Shown here in pieces: positions 34,000-46,700 of a stretch of DNA of 64,000 bases (the first letter of the stretch is position 1; each line of letters starts with the position of its first letter). The stretch covers positions 28,104,178 to 28,168,177 of the forward strand of contig OX243828.1 of assembly GCA_945859605.1 (NCBI GenBank), in the 5' to 3' direction. The notes under the pieces were generated by a model, which was not told where the DNA came from, did no database searches, and saw nothing but the letters and a program-made list of their open reading frames with translations. A program made the position numbers and the translations under genes. This DNA is from Lumbricus rubellus. Lineage: Eukaryota > Annelida > Clitellata > Crassiclitellata > Lumbricidae.

Positions 34000-34890
34000 A
34001 AGATCTTGGCGCATGCGCATTGTCCAAAATGCATTACTTCTTATCAATTCGATTCAATTGGCGTCTTAATGGTCGTTAGGATCGATCGGGTTAGGCGCCT
34101 TGAAGGTAGGTTACGGTCATGGTTAGCGTCGTAATTAGATCAAATGCTAAATAATTCTGTCGCAGAAGTTTTTAATTTAATCATGCGTTGCATTTTCGTT
34201 TCGCTACAACCACGCAACAAATTTATCACAAATAAAACCGAAAGCGTTGACAGACGCGCGAGCATTTCACGGTAAACTCTTGAGAACAATGACTGAAAAA
34301 TGCTCGCACTTACAAAAACGTACTGCAGCAATCAGTTCTCTCGGACAAAGTTACCGTTCTCGTGACCAGCAAATATTCTAACAATCTCTCATGAACTTTA
34401 TAAAAATTCGACTAGGTTATAAAAATTGAACGGCCATTTTATTTTATTTTTCTTTCTAATGTATAAGAGACAAAGACTCTAAAAGAAATTAGCAACATAG
34501 AGAAATAAGTAAGTAACTAAAAGACAGTAAGTAAAACATTGGGTAAATGAAAACCTATAATATTAATAATTATATGTATGCCCTAGATATTTGAATGCCA
34601 TGATTCAGATCGCAAGCAATCGATCAATCGTAGCAACGATTTAGACGCATTTACAATCAGACTCAAAATATTATAAATTTGATAATTATTTTTTATACAC
34701 ATAATCACCAAAATTTAATTGCGCTGCATCTGAAAAACAAGCTGGTTGAGCTGATTCACCGACACGTAGGCCTATGTTATAATGTTATAGCGCGCTTCCA
34801 AGAAATCTACTCAGAGACGCTTCCGAGTCCCGACTATAGCGCGGACACTGAATGGTTGTGAAAGACTTGCTCAGAATCCCTCCACTGCGG
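34000..34890. other. Gene-free stretch
   Basis: AT-rich. It includes another copy of the dispersed motif CTACTCAGAGACGCTTCCGA near 34809. No gene is recognised. Confidence 0.4.
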
Positions 34891-34892
34891 CG

Positions 34893-34972
34893 TGAGGTGA
34901 ATTTCAACTCGCAACCCTCCTGCTCTAAGGCACCGAACATAGGCCTACCCCTACACCACCGCGTCCCTGGGA
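34893..34972 (-). mobile_element. tRNA-related SINE head (degenerate)
   Basis: The minus strand begins GGGACGCGGTGGTGTAGGGG (A-box-like), followed about 30 bp later by GTTGCGAGTTGAAATTC (B-box-like, degenerate). It resembles the fragment at 56516-56588. Confidence 0.5.
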
Positions 34973-35399
34973 ATCGGAATAAAATAGGAATAGGCCATCG
35001 ATGGAATAGGCCTGGCCCTGTAGGCTATCTTTTGGAAAATTTAAACATTGCCAAGTAAACATGGCAATGGCATGACATAGACGTGTTTCTAGTCTCACAA
35101 TGTTCACGTAGTCCACAAAATTGTTTTTTTATTGATTAACAATATCAATCTTCGTTGTTCTTTATTTTGACTCAGTTTTGTTTCGATCGAGTGCTCAACG
35201 TGAGAGCAGTTACGTCATATCTAAAAATAGCATTTGCATTTTGTTCCTATAAATATACGAATTGTCAGTTTTGTTATTGCCAAGGTGCTTGATTCTTCAG
35301 GCGATTGGATTAAGAAACTGACCCAAAGTAATTAAAAAACGGAGAGTTTAGAGTGTCACTAAATGTAAGTAAATCATGTATAGCTATCCATTTGAAACG

Positions 35400-35830
35400 T
35401 AGGTGATCATTATCGCGTTTGCGTTGGCTACTCGGGTTAGTTCGTGTTTCGACTCCATGGGTAGCTAGCTATGGAGGGCTAGCCTGTCCGCCCTTTTTAT
35501 TAATAAAGTGACGGGTAAGCTCAATTTTCCCCATTAAAACCGATGTGTTAGGGAGGAACGTCGTTCGACCTAACGTTTGAAGTTACGAGAAATCCTTGTT
35601 TGCTGTCCTGAATGGCAAATCTGGCAGAATCGATTGTGTTTGGCGAAGCAGCACGACCTGTTGAATCTACTGCCGGGTTTTTTGCTAAACAATTACCAAA
35701 CCGGATAACGGCTATCAGATTTTAATCTGCGAAGCCCGTGTTATCGTTTACGAATTAATAGTAACTATCCAATTCCACGACATCATTCGCTTCCGAATGA
35801 TGTCGTGGAATTAGGTATTGTCTTTCTTTG
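35400..35830. other. Region with several strong hairpins
   Basis: Visible inverted repeats include TAGCTAGCTA near 35460, GTTAGGGAGGAACG...CCTAAC near 35550-35575, and a perfect 19-bp stem with a CTTC loop at 35771-35812 (AATTCCACGACATCATTCG and inverse). No open frame of note. A structured RNA or old foldback transposon are both possible. Confidence 0.45.
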
Positions 35831-36202
35831 ACCGCCTGTAAACACCCTTTCTGACTTGACGCATTTAGCTTTAGAGTGGCACTTAAGAAATATAGAGTTG
35901 CGATTATGAAATTGTTGTATACAAAGCAAATGCACTAGTTGTAAGATTTATGTTTTTCTGGTACAGACGTATATTTTAATTTTCACTGACTAACTGACAC
36001 CTAACTCATCAAACATGCGTGTTAGTGTCTTTTATGATGGAGCTCTCCTTATTTTACCATCTAGTCAGTTAGTCATTCAGTTTGTCATTGTCTACACGAA
36101 CTACAGACAAACCAGGCAAATATAATCTGGATTAGTGGAATGCTTATTTTGAGCAACTCCATATTTGTCATAGAGGACTTAGAGTTAGTTGGGTTAATCT
36201 CT

Positions 36203-36535
36203 ATAATGACTCGGTAGCAAGTAAACATCATGGCGACCAAAGATCCGCTCATAATAGAGCGCGGTCACGTGACGGCAAAAAGGTAGCCCAATATTTTCGC
36301 GGCCTACGGTGATGTATAAGCCAATGTTTTTGCGAAAGTAAGTAAAAATACCATGAAACGGTTATTTTAATAAATATTAATACGCTTAAAATTTTAATAA
36401 GCTTAAGAACACAACAAAATCGATGGACCTTAACACATTGGCCGCCATCTACAAGATATCTCGCGGTAAGCGCGAGATCTCGCGGAGATATCTCGCGGTT
36501 TTGTAACCTTAAGATAAATTGCAATAAGACATATG
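36203..36535. mobile_element. Partial copy of the CTCGGT foldback family
   Basis: TATAATGACTCGGTAGCAAG followed by TAAACATCATGGC matches the left arm of 33779-33932. The remainder differs. At about 36465-36500 there are AGATATCTCGCGG repeats around the palindrome CGCGAGATCTCGCG. Confidence 0.5.
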
Positions 36536-36547
36536 AAATGATTGTCA

Positions 36548-37208
36548 GAGGACCTGGACGGGGGCATGCCCAATAGAAACTCCAGGTTTAACCAGGGTTA
36601 GGAGCTTGAAAGTTCTTGGTGTAATATTATCTAATAATTCACATTGATAAGATATGTTGCAGAGCCAGGCAGTTCCTTTATGCCCTCCATGTAGGCTATT
36701 CACTGCTCATGGTCTAGCTGGCATCAAGCTATACGATGTGGTAAGAGCTACTACGTTGTCACGTCTGCTTTATGCAGCTCATGCATGGTGGGGATATGCT
36801 GGACAACAGGAAAAGGGTAGGCTCCAAGCCCTGATGAATAGGTTTATTCGTCAGCATTATCTTCCTGGTGATATTCCAACTTTTGAAGCACTGTGTCGTC
36901 AGGCTGATACCCGTTTGTTTTCGGCGGTTCTGACAGGACCAGGCCATGTCCTCCACGACTTGCTTCCCTCCAGCGAAGCGAACGGGTCATAACTTGCGCC
37001 CCAGACATCGTGACCGGGTGTTGCCAAGAGCAGACAAATAAGATGAGGACATTTTTTTAGCTAAAATTCTGTATACATATTAATTACTTTGTTTTGTTGA
37101 TAGTTTTTTTATGTCAATATTATGTGAATTTTTATATGTGATACTTGTTCGCCAGAGCGCTGTTTTGCAACTGGTCATATTAAAGAATATACTTACTTAC
37201 TTACTTAA
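36548..37208 (+). pseudogene. 5'-truncated LINE, reverse-transcriptase C-terminus and tail
   Basis: Plus-strand coding remnants include LKVLGVILSNNSHIDK-like sequence (frameshifted, about 36610-36650) and an open piece (36654-36992) with DVVRATTLSRLLYAAHAWWG and FSAVLTGPGHVLHDLLP, typical of the region after the LINE polymerase domain. It ends with a (CTTA)n tail at 37190-37207, the 3' end type of this family. The same CTTA tail closes fragments near 45055. It is not functional. Confidence 0.75.
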
Positions 37209-37209
37209 G

Positions 37210-37766
37210 TAAGTGAGTTATTTGGTGGATTTTGTTCTCAATTGACAGGCACAGCTCACACATGCATCAAATGATATTCAACAATGTTCTTAATTAGCAG
37301 AGATTTAATATTTCATGTGCACCCTTGCATTAAGGCAGCATTATGCCTGCAGTTTTGAGGGGTTCACAGAACTTTAAAAATTATGTCAGAGGGGCCACTG
37401 GAGGGTGATCACAGCCCACTCTGACCCTAACCTTAGTATAGCCATGTATATGTGCATATATAATCATTGGGCATATACTGCTAAAGATAACTAAACAATG
37501 TTGGTTCACAACTTACTTTAAAAACTTGATATTGAGCTGTGTTGTGGAGAGAATACATGTCCAGACAAAGAGCCAATGAAAGATGGGGTTGGGAAACTGC
37601 AATAGATAAGCACATCCTATTTGTTCAAGCAATGACAGTCACAGCTGAAGCTGTGACAGGCCGTTTTGCTTTCACAAAAGGTTTTTCCTTTCCATGATAT
37701 AATACTTTAATAACTTACTAATTATAATTTGAGTTGATTATGTGTGATTTTTAGTCGTGTGATGAT
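37210..37766. other. Upstream flank of the RNF217-like gene
   Basis: No repeat or promoter motif is identified with confidence. TTTTTAG at 37748-37754 just before the ATG could be a 3' splice site of a 5' UTR intron. Confidence 0.35.
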
Positions 37767-40700
37767 ATGGCTGAAGCAGGTGACATGTCAAAGAATCAAA
37801 ACTCCGAAAGTCTTCGCTTAAAATCAAATGGCGGGAAAAAAATCGAAGCTGGAATATTGTTGGAGCATGAAGCAGCATCTGAGAACAGCAAAGGACGACA
37901 GGATGCTGAGACGACTGAAGGAGGAGGAGGAGGTGGCGGCATCTTTCTGAGGGGTCGAATGTCCTTTCGCTCATTCCACGGAAAACCGTCAAGGAGACGA
38001 GGAAATTGGGACGAAGAAATGATGTACACGATGCGTGGTGATCAACCGGTGTTGATGGACGAGACAATGTCTGCGAGACACAACAATGCATCTGCTGCTG
38101 CTGGTCTTGAGAAGATGGAATCACCGCCACTGCCGTCGGATGGAGCGTTTGATACTGCAGACAATGACAGCGACGAATCTGACACTGACACTGAATCTGA
38201 AGCGATGAGAGACTTCTACAGAAACATCGCATTGTCTCAGGAGAGAAATGCTGCTCTCATAAACGAACTGAATGACGATCCAGATGACTTTGTCGATCGT
38301 TTCTTACGGTTTCGAGGACAGGGCGACATAATCGACATGCTGATGTGGGACCTCCAGCTTGATGGTGACGAAAGCAACTCGCAGACAACCTACCCGATAG
38401 GTGAGCTGAGGACGACGGAGGAGTGCCTCATCTGTTTCAACATCACTTCACTGAACCTACGACCGTGCTGTGCCTTCCCCGTCTGCAACAGCTGCCTCGA
38501 GACTTACTTCCACACTCAGGTGTCTGAAGCAATAGTCAAAATCGCGTGTCCAAACACCGACTGTGCACAGAAGGTGCACCGCGATGAGATACTCGCGCGA
38601 CTCAACGTCACGATGAAGGTGAAGTTCAACCAGTTCCTTGTGGACGCAAACAAGGAGCCGCACCGCAAGACATGTCCGAGGTGCAGCAGCATCATGACAA
38701 TCGATCTGCAGTTATTACGAGAACCAATCGCGAAGAAGTTTGGAGTGCAGGTCGGTTGTGTTGACTGTGGTCTCGACTGGTGCTTTCCGTGCCAGGCGCC
38801 ATGGCACGAGGCGATGAAGTGCAAAGAATATCGTCGTGGCGACAAGCTGGTTAAGGCGTGGGCACTCGAACGTCCGCACGGGCAATTCAATGCACAGAAA
38901 TGTCCCAAGTGCAAGGTGGGCTAAAGAGTTAATTTATATATAAGATTTGTTTATTTTAAATTTATTTGTTTCATATCCATTTTATGTGTACCACTAAGGC
39001 ATCAAGTGCTGGTCTTTAACAATTCGCTGATGACATGTGGCTTGAGACACTTTGAAAACCAAGCAAAACCATAATGCCAGAGGAATTGCAACTTTTTATA
39101 TGTGCAAGAAAACTAAGACTAGACCAAAAAGTTACTGGAGAAATGAGAAGGCAACTATGACGTAAGAAGACAGAAGAAACATTGAAGATGAAAAGAATGC
39201 AGGAAGTGTATGTATAAAATAAATTAAGACAAGTGACAGTGTGGCCTTGTTTACATGCCCCTAGTGTACATGTCATTCAGTTAACCAGTGGATGGTGTTT
39301 TGTATTAATTAATGCTCCATGCGTGCGGGAACTGAAATCTGTAGCATTGACTATTTCAGTGCACTGGCATTGATCTTTTGCCACACAGCTTGGTTTCAGA
39401 GGGATGGTGCGAGACATGTTTTTCTCAACCAGGACAGGACTTCCTCACAACTGTAACAGAATGTTTCATTGTTTGATCGACCTGCTCTGTATGCACATGA
39501 TCTCACAAACTGCATTGAAGTGATGGCTTCGGTTGTTTTGCGAGATTAATTTAGTTGAGTAATGATGAATAGGAGTTATGAGTCAATCTTCTGATCAAAT
39601 ACAGGAACCTAATCCATTGAGATAAAGAAAGAGATTCGTTGTGTGATTGGCCGTTCAATATTAAGTGAAAACCACCTTGAGTCGAGATGACAGTCGGTAA
39701 TCACAATTCATTGGAAAAGTTTGGATGCGTTGGACAAACCAGAAACCAGGATACTGCTTGGTTGGTAATCATCATGTATGTTGTAAGAGAGAAGTTCAAA
39801 GTCTGATCCTCACAGTTTAACGCTTTTAAAGGCTAACTTCCAGTTCTATTGGCTGTGCAGTGGTTTTTTGTACACCCTGGTCGTCAAAGTGTTAATTAAG
39901 GTTTGGTCTGAAACTTCATTGCACTGCTGATATTCCTGTGTTCATTTACAATGACTTGCATCAAATTGTACTTTGACCGTGTTGTTGATTATGATCCTGT
40001 TCATTTCATTTCACACTCTTTGTCTCTCTGTCTAATTACATGTTGACAACAGTGGCTGTGAATCATTCTGTGGCTGTGAATCATTCTGTGGCTGTGAATC
40101 ATTCTGTGGCTGTGAATCATTCTGTGGCTGTGAATCATTCTGTGGCTGTGAATCATTCTGTGGCTGTGAATCATTCTGTGGCTGTGAATCATTCTGTGGC
40201 TGTGAATCATTCTGTGGCTGTGAATCATTCTGTGGCTGTGTTTCTGTGGCTGTGAATCATTCTGTGGCTGTGAATCATTCTGTGGCTGTGAATCATTCTG
40301 TGGCTGTGAATCATTCTGTGGCTGTGAATCATTCTGTGGCTGTGAATCATTCTGTAGCTGTGAATCATTCTGTGGCTGTGTTTCTGTGGCTGTGTTTCTG
40401 TGGCTGTGTTTCTGTGGCTGTGTTTCTGTGGCTGTGAATCATTCTGTGGCTGTGAATCATTCTGTGGCTGTGTTTCTGTGGCTGTGTTTCTGTGGCTGTG
40501 TTTCTGTGGCTGTGAATCATTCTGTGGCTGTGAATCATTCTGTGGCTGTGTTTCTGTGGCTGTGTTTCTGTGGCTGTGTTTCTGTGGCTGTGTTTCTGTG
40601 GCTGTGAATCATTCTGTGGCTGTGAATCATTCTGTGGCTGTGTTTCTGTGGCTGTGAATCATTCTGTGGCTGTGAATCATTCTGTGGCTGTGTTTCTGTG

Positions 40701-43689
40701 GCTGTGTTTCTGTGGCTGTGTTTCTGTGGCTGTGTTTCTGTGGCTGTGAATCATTCTGTGGCTGTGAATCATTCTGTGGCTGTGTTTCTGTGGCTGTGTT
40801 TCTGTGGCTGTGTTTCTGTGGCTGTGTTTCTGTGGCTGTGTTTTTGCATCTACACAACAGGATGTTAAGGGTCTGGAGGGAAGATAAATTTAGAAGTCCA
40901 CAACTTAATGCTTTGCGTATTTTAATGCTTCACATTCTTGAAAGTCACCAGTATTTCACATATCTTATTCTATTTCATAACAATTGTTGATGCCTTCGTG
41001 ATTAAAGACAGACAAAACAGAAGACAGTTCAATCAGTCAATCGATCAATCAGTTAATCAATCAATCTATCGACTTGTTTATTTGAAATACATGACCTTCA
41101 TCCTCCTCACAAGGTCACTCCATAAAAATACTGAACACAGGCCACATGATCTCACCCTCACATGATTTCACCCTCACGTGATCTCACCTTCACATGATCT
41201 CACCCTCGCGTGATCTCACCCTCACATGATCTCACCCTTACATGATTTCACCCTCACGTGATCTCACCCTCACGCGATCTCACCCTCGCGTAATCTCACC
41301 CTCACATGATCTCACCTTCACACGATCTCACCCTCACGTGATCTCACCCTCACATGATCTCACCTTCACATGATCTCACCCTCACGTGATCTCACCCTCA
41401 CATGATCTCACCCTTACATGATCTCACCCTCACGTGATCTCACCCTCACATGATCTCACCTTCACATGATCTCACCCTCACGTGATCTCACCCTCACATG
41501 ATCTCACCCTTACATGATCTCACCCTCACATGATCTCACCTTCACATGATCTCACCCTCACGTGATCTCACCCTCACATGATCTCACCCTTACATGATCT
41601 CACCCTCACGTGATCTCACCTTCACACGATCTCACCCTCACGTGATCTCACCCTCACATGATCTCACCTTCACATGATCTCACCCTCACGTGATCTCACC
41701 CTCACATGATCTCACCCTTACATGATCTCACCCTCACGTGATCTCACCCTCACATGATCTCACCTTCACATGATCTCACCCTCACGTGATTTCACCCTCA
41801 CATGATCTCACCCTTACATGATCTCACCCTCACATGATCTCACCTTCACATGATCTCACCCTCACGTGATCTCACCCTCACATGATCTCACCCTTACATG
41901 ATCTCACCCTCACGTGATCTCACCTTCACACGATCTCACCCTCACGTGATCTCACCCTCACATGATCTCACCTTCACATGATCTCACCCTCACGTGATCT
42001 CACCCTCACATGATCTCACCTTCACATGATCTCACCCTCACGTGATCTCACCCTCACATGATCTCACCCTTACATGATCTCACCCTCACGTGATCTCACC
42101 CTCACGTGATCTCACAGAGTTGATTCATTGGGAAAAAGCTTTATTAATACAAGAATGTTGAATGACTTTTCATAAATGTTTCTATTATTTATTTCTTCTG
42201 TGCACTAGTGTGCATTGTTGTAGTCTAATAAAGAACATTCTTGCTTGCTTAGTAATCCAGTTGATCCAACAGAACCATGTGTTTTAAAATGGATTAGTAA
42301 TTTCCGTGTGATTTTCATTTACTTCTGAGTTGATGTCTGTGGAGATTCGATGTAAACAGTGTTTACTGCTTCATTACGTTACAGGTCTTCTATGTAAACA
42401 GTGTTTACTGCTTCATTACGTTTACAGGTCTTCTATGTAAACAGTGTTTACTGCTTCATTACGTTTACAGGTCTTCTATGTAAACAGTGTTTACTGCTTT
42501 ATTACGTTTACAGGTCTTCTATGTAAACAGTGTTTACTGCTTTATTACGTTTACAGGTCTTCTATGTAAACAGTGTTTACTGCTTCATTACGTTTACAGG
42601 TCTTCTATGTAATCAGTGTTTACTGCTTCATTACGTTTACAGGTCTTCTATGTAAACAGTGTTTACTGCTTTATTACGTTTACAGATCTTCTATGTAAAC
42701 AGTGTTTACTGCTTCATTACGTTTACAGGTCTTCTATGTAAACAGTGTTTACTGCTTCATTACGTTTACAGGTCTTCTATGTAAACAGTGTTTACTGCTT
42801 CATTACGTTTACAGGTCTTCTATGTAAACAGTGTTTACTGCTTCATTACGTTTACAGGTCTTCTATGTAAACAGTGTTTACTGCTTCATTACGTTTACAG
42901 GTCTTCTATGTAAACAGTGTTTACTGCTTCATTACGTTTACAGGTCTTCTATGTAAACAGTGTTTACTGCTTCATTACGTTTACAGGTCTTCTATGTAAA
43001 CAGTGTTTACTGCTTCATTACGTTTACAGGTCTTCTATGTAAACAGTGTTTACTGCTTCATTACGTTTACAGGTCTTCTATGTAAACGGTGTTTACTGCT
43101 TCATTACGTTTACAGGTCTTCTATGTAAACGGTGTTTACTGCTTTATTACGTTTACAGGTCTTCTATGTAAACAGTGTTTACTGCTTTATTACGTTTACA
43201 GGTCTTCTATGTAAACAGTGTTTACTGCTTCATTACGTTTACAGGTCTTCTATGTAAACGGTGTTTACTGCTTCATTACGTTTACAGGTCTTCTATGTAA
43301 ACGGTGTTTACTGCTTTATTACGTTTACAGGTCTTCTATGTAAACGGTGTTTACTGCTTCATTACGTTTACAGGTCTTCTATGTAAACAGTGTTTACTGC
43401 TTCATTACGTTTACAGGTCTTCTATGTAAACAGTGTTTACTGCTTCATTACGTTTACAGGTTTTCATTCAGAGAAGCACAGGCTGTGATCACATGACATG
43501 CTCGCAGTGCAATACGCATTTCTGCTACCAGTGTGGAGAAAAGTTCAGAGAGTTCAAGTTCATCGGTAATCACTACAGTCGTCTGAGCATATTTGGCTGC
43601 AAATACCTGTACGACAAAGAGAAGCCGATAGAAAGGAAGTTTGTGCGAGGATCAATTTTTGGTCAGTAGTTTTGTGGTGTCCATTCTAG

Positions 43690-43739
<50 letters not shown>

Positions 43740-46700
43740 TTTCGTTTATTCAACAATCTGGTTGACCGACCGCAATTGGTTACAGACTACAGTGTACAAT
43801 TATGCAGTTGAAACAATTCACAAGAACGGAGATCACAGAATACATAAATCCTAACTACTAACAACAGATCGCCTGCAGTAATTGGCGCTAATCACCTTGT
43901 CACCTTGTGCTGTCAGTTCGTTGAACTCTAGCGATCGACAAGGCCAGCCTTCTGCATTGCTTTCTTTCTGATGTCGCTTCTCTTAGTTGTTCCAGATTCA
44001 TTCCTGTTGTTTCTTGAACATCGTCCAACCACCTTTTCCTTGGTCACCCTTGTTTTCTCCTTTCCTCACCGCATGCCAGCATCATATCTTTCTCCAAACC
44101 ATTTGAACGCATAACATGACCAAAGAAAACCAACTTTCTTCTTAGCACTGTTTGTTGTAACGACTCATCCATATCGATACCAATTTCTGTGCGCACCCAC
44201 TCATTTGTTCTTTTTTCTTTCCAAGATAATAGCTAATAGCAGCCTACAAAGCTTGTCTGCCCTATACGGGGCGCAAACTCGTTACCTCTTGCTTTCCATG
44301 CCAGCGTGTTATCCACTGTGCTACCAGGCATGGTTTGAATATTCATTCTTGCGCTGATTATTATTTCTTGATTCTGATCCGACTTGTTAGCATTCTTTCT
44401 TTTCTGACGACGACTTCAGTCTGGTTGGATGATTCCTTAATTGTGGGCAGACTTTTTATTTTAGGGGTGTCTGACGTCAGATTCTGCCCAGATATCTTCG
44501 TGATCTCATCCACTTGTTGACTTTAGATCCTCTCTTCGTCCACTACGCTCATGTGACAGACATGTTTTGTTCCGCGAGCAAGGAACACACTCGAGCTTTG
44601 TTCTGCTCTTTAGAATTAGCTCTCTCCATTGACAAGTTCTTTGTTATTAACTGATGCCCAAAGCACATCTTTCTGCTGTCCCAAAACTGACTTCTTTTCT
44701 CTGTTTTTTTGTTGTTGCTGGAAATGCATTGGCGCTTTCTAAATTTATAGATACAATACAATTTGGAATCTGAAGAACAAAATCTTTAAATTTTTGCCCA
44801 GCAAATAATAAATAATAATAATAATAACAATGACAATTTATAAGGCACTGTAACACAGCCAATGCCGTTACAAGTGCTCTTCACATAAAACTACTTTACT
44901 GTTTTTGACCTTTTCTTAGTTACTTGGGATCAGTTGTCATAAATACGACCTTTTTGGATTGACCCTTTGACTTATGCACCGATCACTCGAAAGTCATTGA
45001 GTTTGTACTGATTACCGTTATTTTGTATGTGTTTGATGCTTTGTCAATAAACGGCTTACTTACTTACTTACTTATAAATCTTTGCTGTTGTTGTAAAACT
45101 ATCTGATTCATTGATTCTGACCATTTGTGGTTGTTGTTGTGTAGGAGCAAAGCTGTTGGCCGCTCCCATTTTGGGTGGCCTGGCTCTCGGAGCGGGTGCT
45201 GTCGTCGCTGGCATTGGTCTCGTCGTTCTACCGTTCTACGGTGGATACAAGCTGCACAAGAAGCTGCAGCAGACGAGACAGATGAAGCGACACCGAGCAG
45301 AACTGCTCAACTATCGTCTGCGTAAGCATGCGATTTCGTTTCTAATTTGCTCACACCAAATGCATTACATCCACCAAATGCATTACATCCCTGTATTCAT
45401 GGCTTTTGTAATCCATGCATTCATGGCTTTTTTAATCCCTGCATTCATGGCTTTTTTAATCCCTGCATTCATGGCTTTTGTATAATCCATGCATTCATGG
45501 CTTTTGTAATCCATGCATTCATGGCTTTTTTAATCCCTGCATTCATGGCTTTTTTAATCCCTGCATTCATGGCTTTTGTAACCCATGCATGCATGGCTTT
45601 TTTGATCCATGCATTTATGGCTTCTGTGAATTGTAATCAGTTTGAAATTTAAAAAAGATAATTATTATGATTATTAGTTTCAGATTGTGTATTTTAGTTT
45701 GTGTAAATACTTAATCTTTTGCAATGTGGGTACGGAGAAAGATGGAGAAAATCAGTTGGACAAAGCATGTTTCAAATGAAGAAGTACTAACGATGGTAGA
45801 AGAGAAAAGATCTCTGCTGGACACAATAAAGATAAGACAAAAGAATTGGGTGGGACATTTGCTAAGAGGTGACTCACTGCAGAAAGAAATAATTGAGATT
45901 GGAGGGAAAGAGGTGCAGAGGAAGGCCTAGACAAAAACTGCTGGACGGGATGATGGAAGAGGGATACAGAGAACTTAAGGACATGGCATAACAGCGTGAA
46001 ACGTGGAGACATTGGACGTTTGGACCTGCCGCTTGGCAGAGAACGTAAAGAAGAAGAAGAAATACTTAATCTGACGCATTATGCAAGTTTTCGCTTCTGT
46101 TCCATTTGGAATTGATGGCAGTTGCTATGACTTGCAGCATCTGCTTAATTTACGAATGCTCGCTCTACAGGATGAGTGAAAACTGTCTGATATTGTAGGC
46201 ACTCCATATCCTGAGTGGGAACCGAACAGGCCGCAGAGTTTCCCAAACATCGTCATCACTGAACACATGTCGACGAACGAAGAGAGCAACCTTAGTGCCG
46301 CTGCTGCTGCTGCTGCTGCTGCTGCTGCGGTAGGAGTGGTGCCATCTAATCAGGATCCTCACAAGGATGAAATCGACAAACTTGACCGAAGCTTCTTCCA
46401 TGCGGCCAAAGCAGATTCGCTGATGTGCTGCGGCGCCAACGTTGTTGCCAACGATGTTGACCAGTCGTCAGTGAACGTTGCCAACGATGTTGATGAGTCG
46501 TCAGTGAACGTTGCCAACGATGTTGATGAGTCGTCAGTGAACGTTGGCAACGATGTTGATGAGTCGTCAGTGAACGTTGGCAACGATGTTGATGAGTCGT
46601 CAGTGAACGTTGCCAACGATGTTGATGAGTCGTCAGTGAACGTTGCCAACGATGGTGATGAGTCGTCAGTGAACGTTGCCAACGATGTTGATGAGTCGTC

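Noticed and set aside
42347..43459. CRISPR-like regular array
   Set aside because: There are no unique spacers. The units are contiguous 43-bp tandem copies in an intron of an animal gene.
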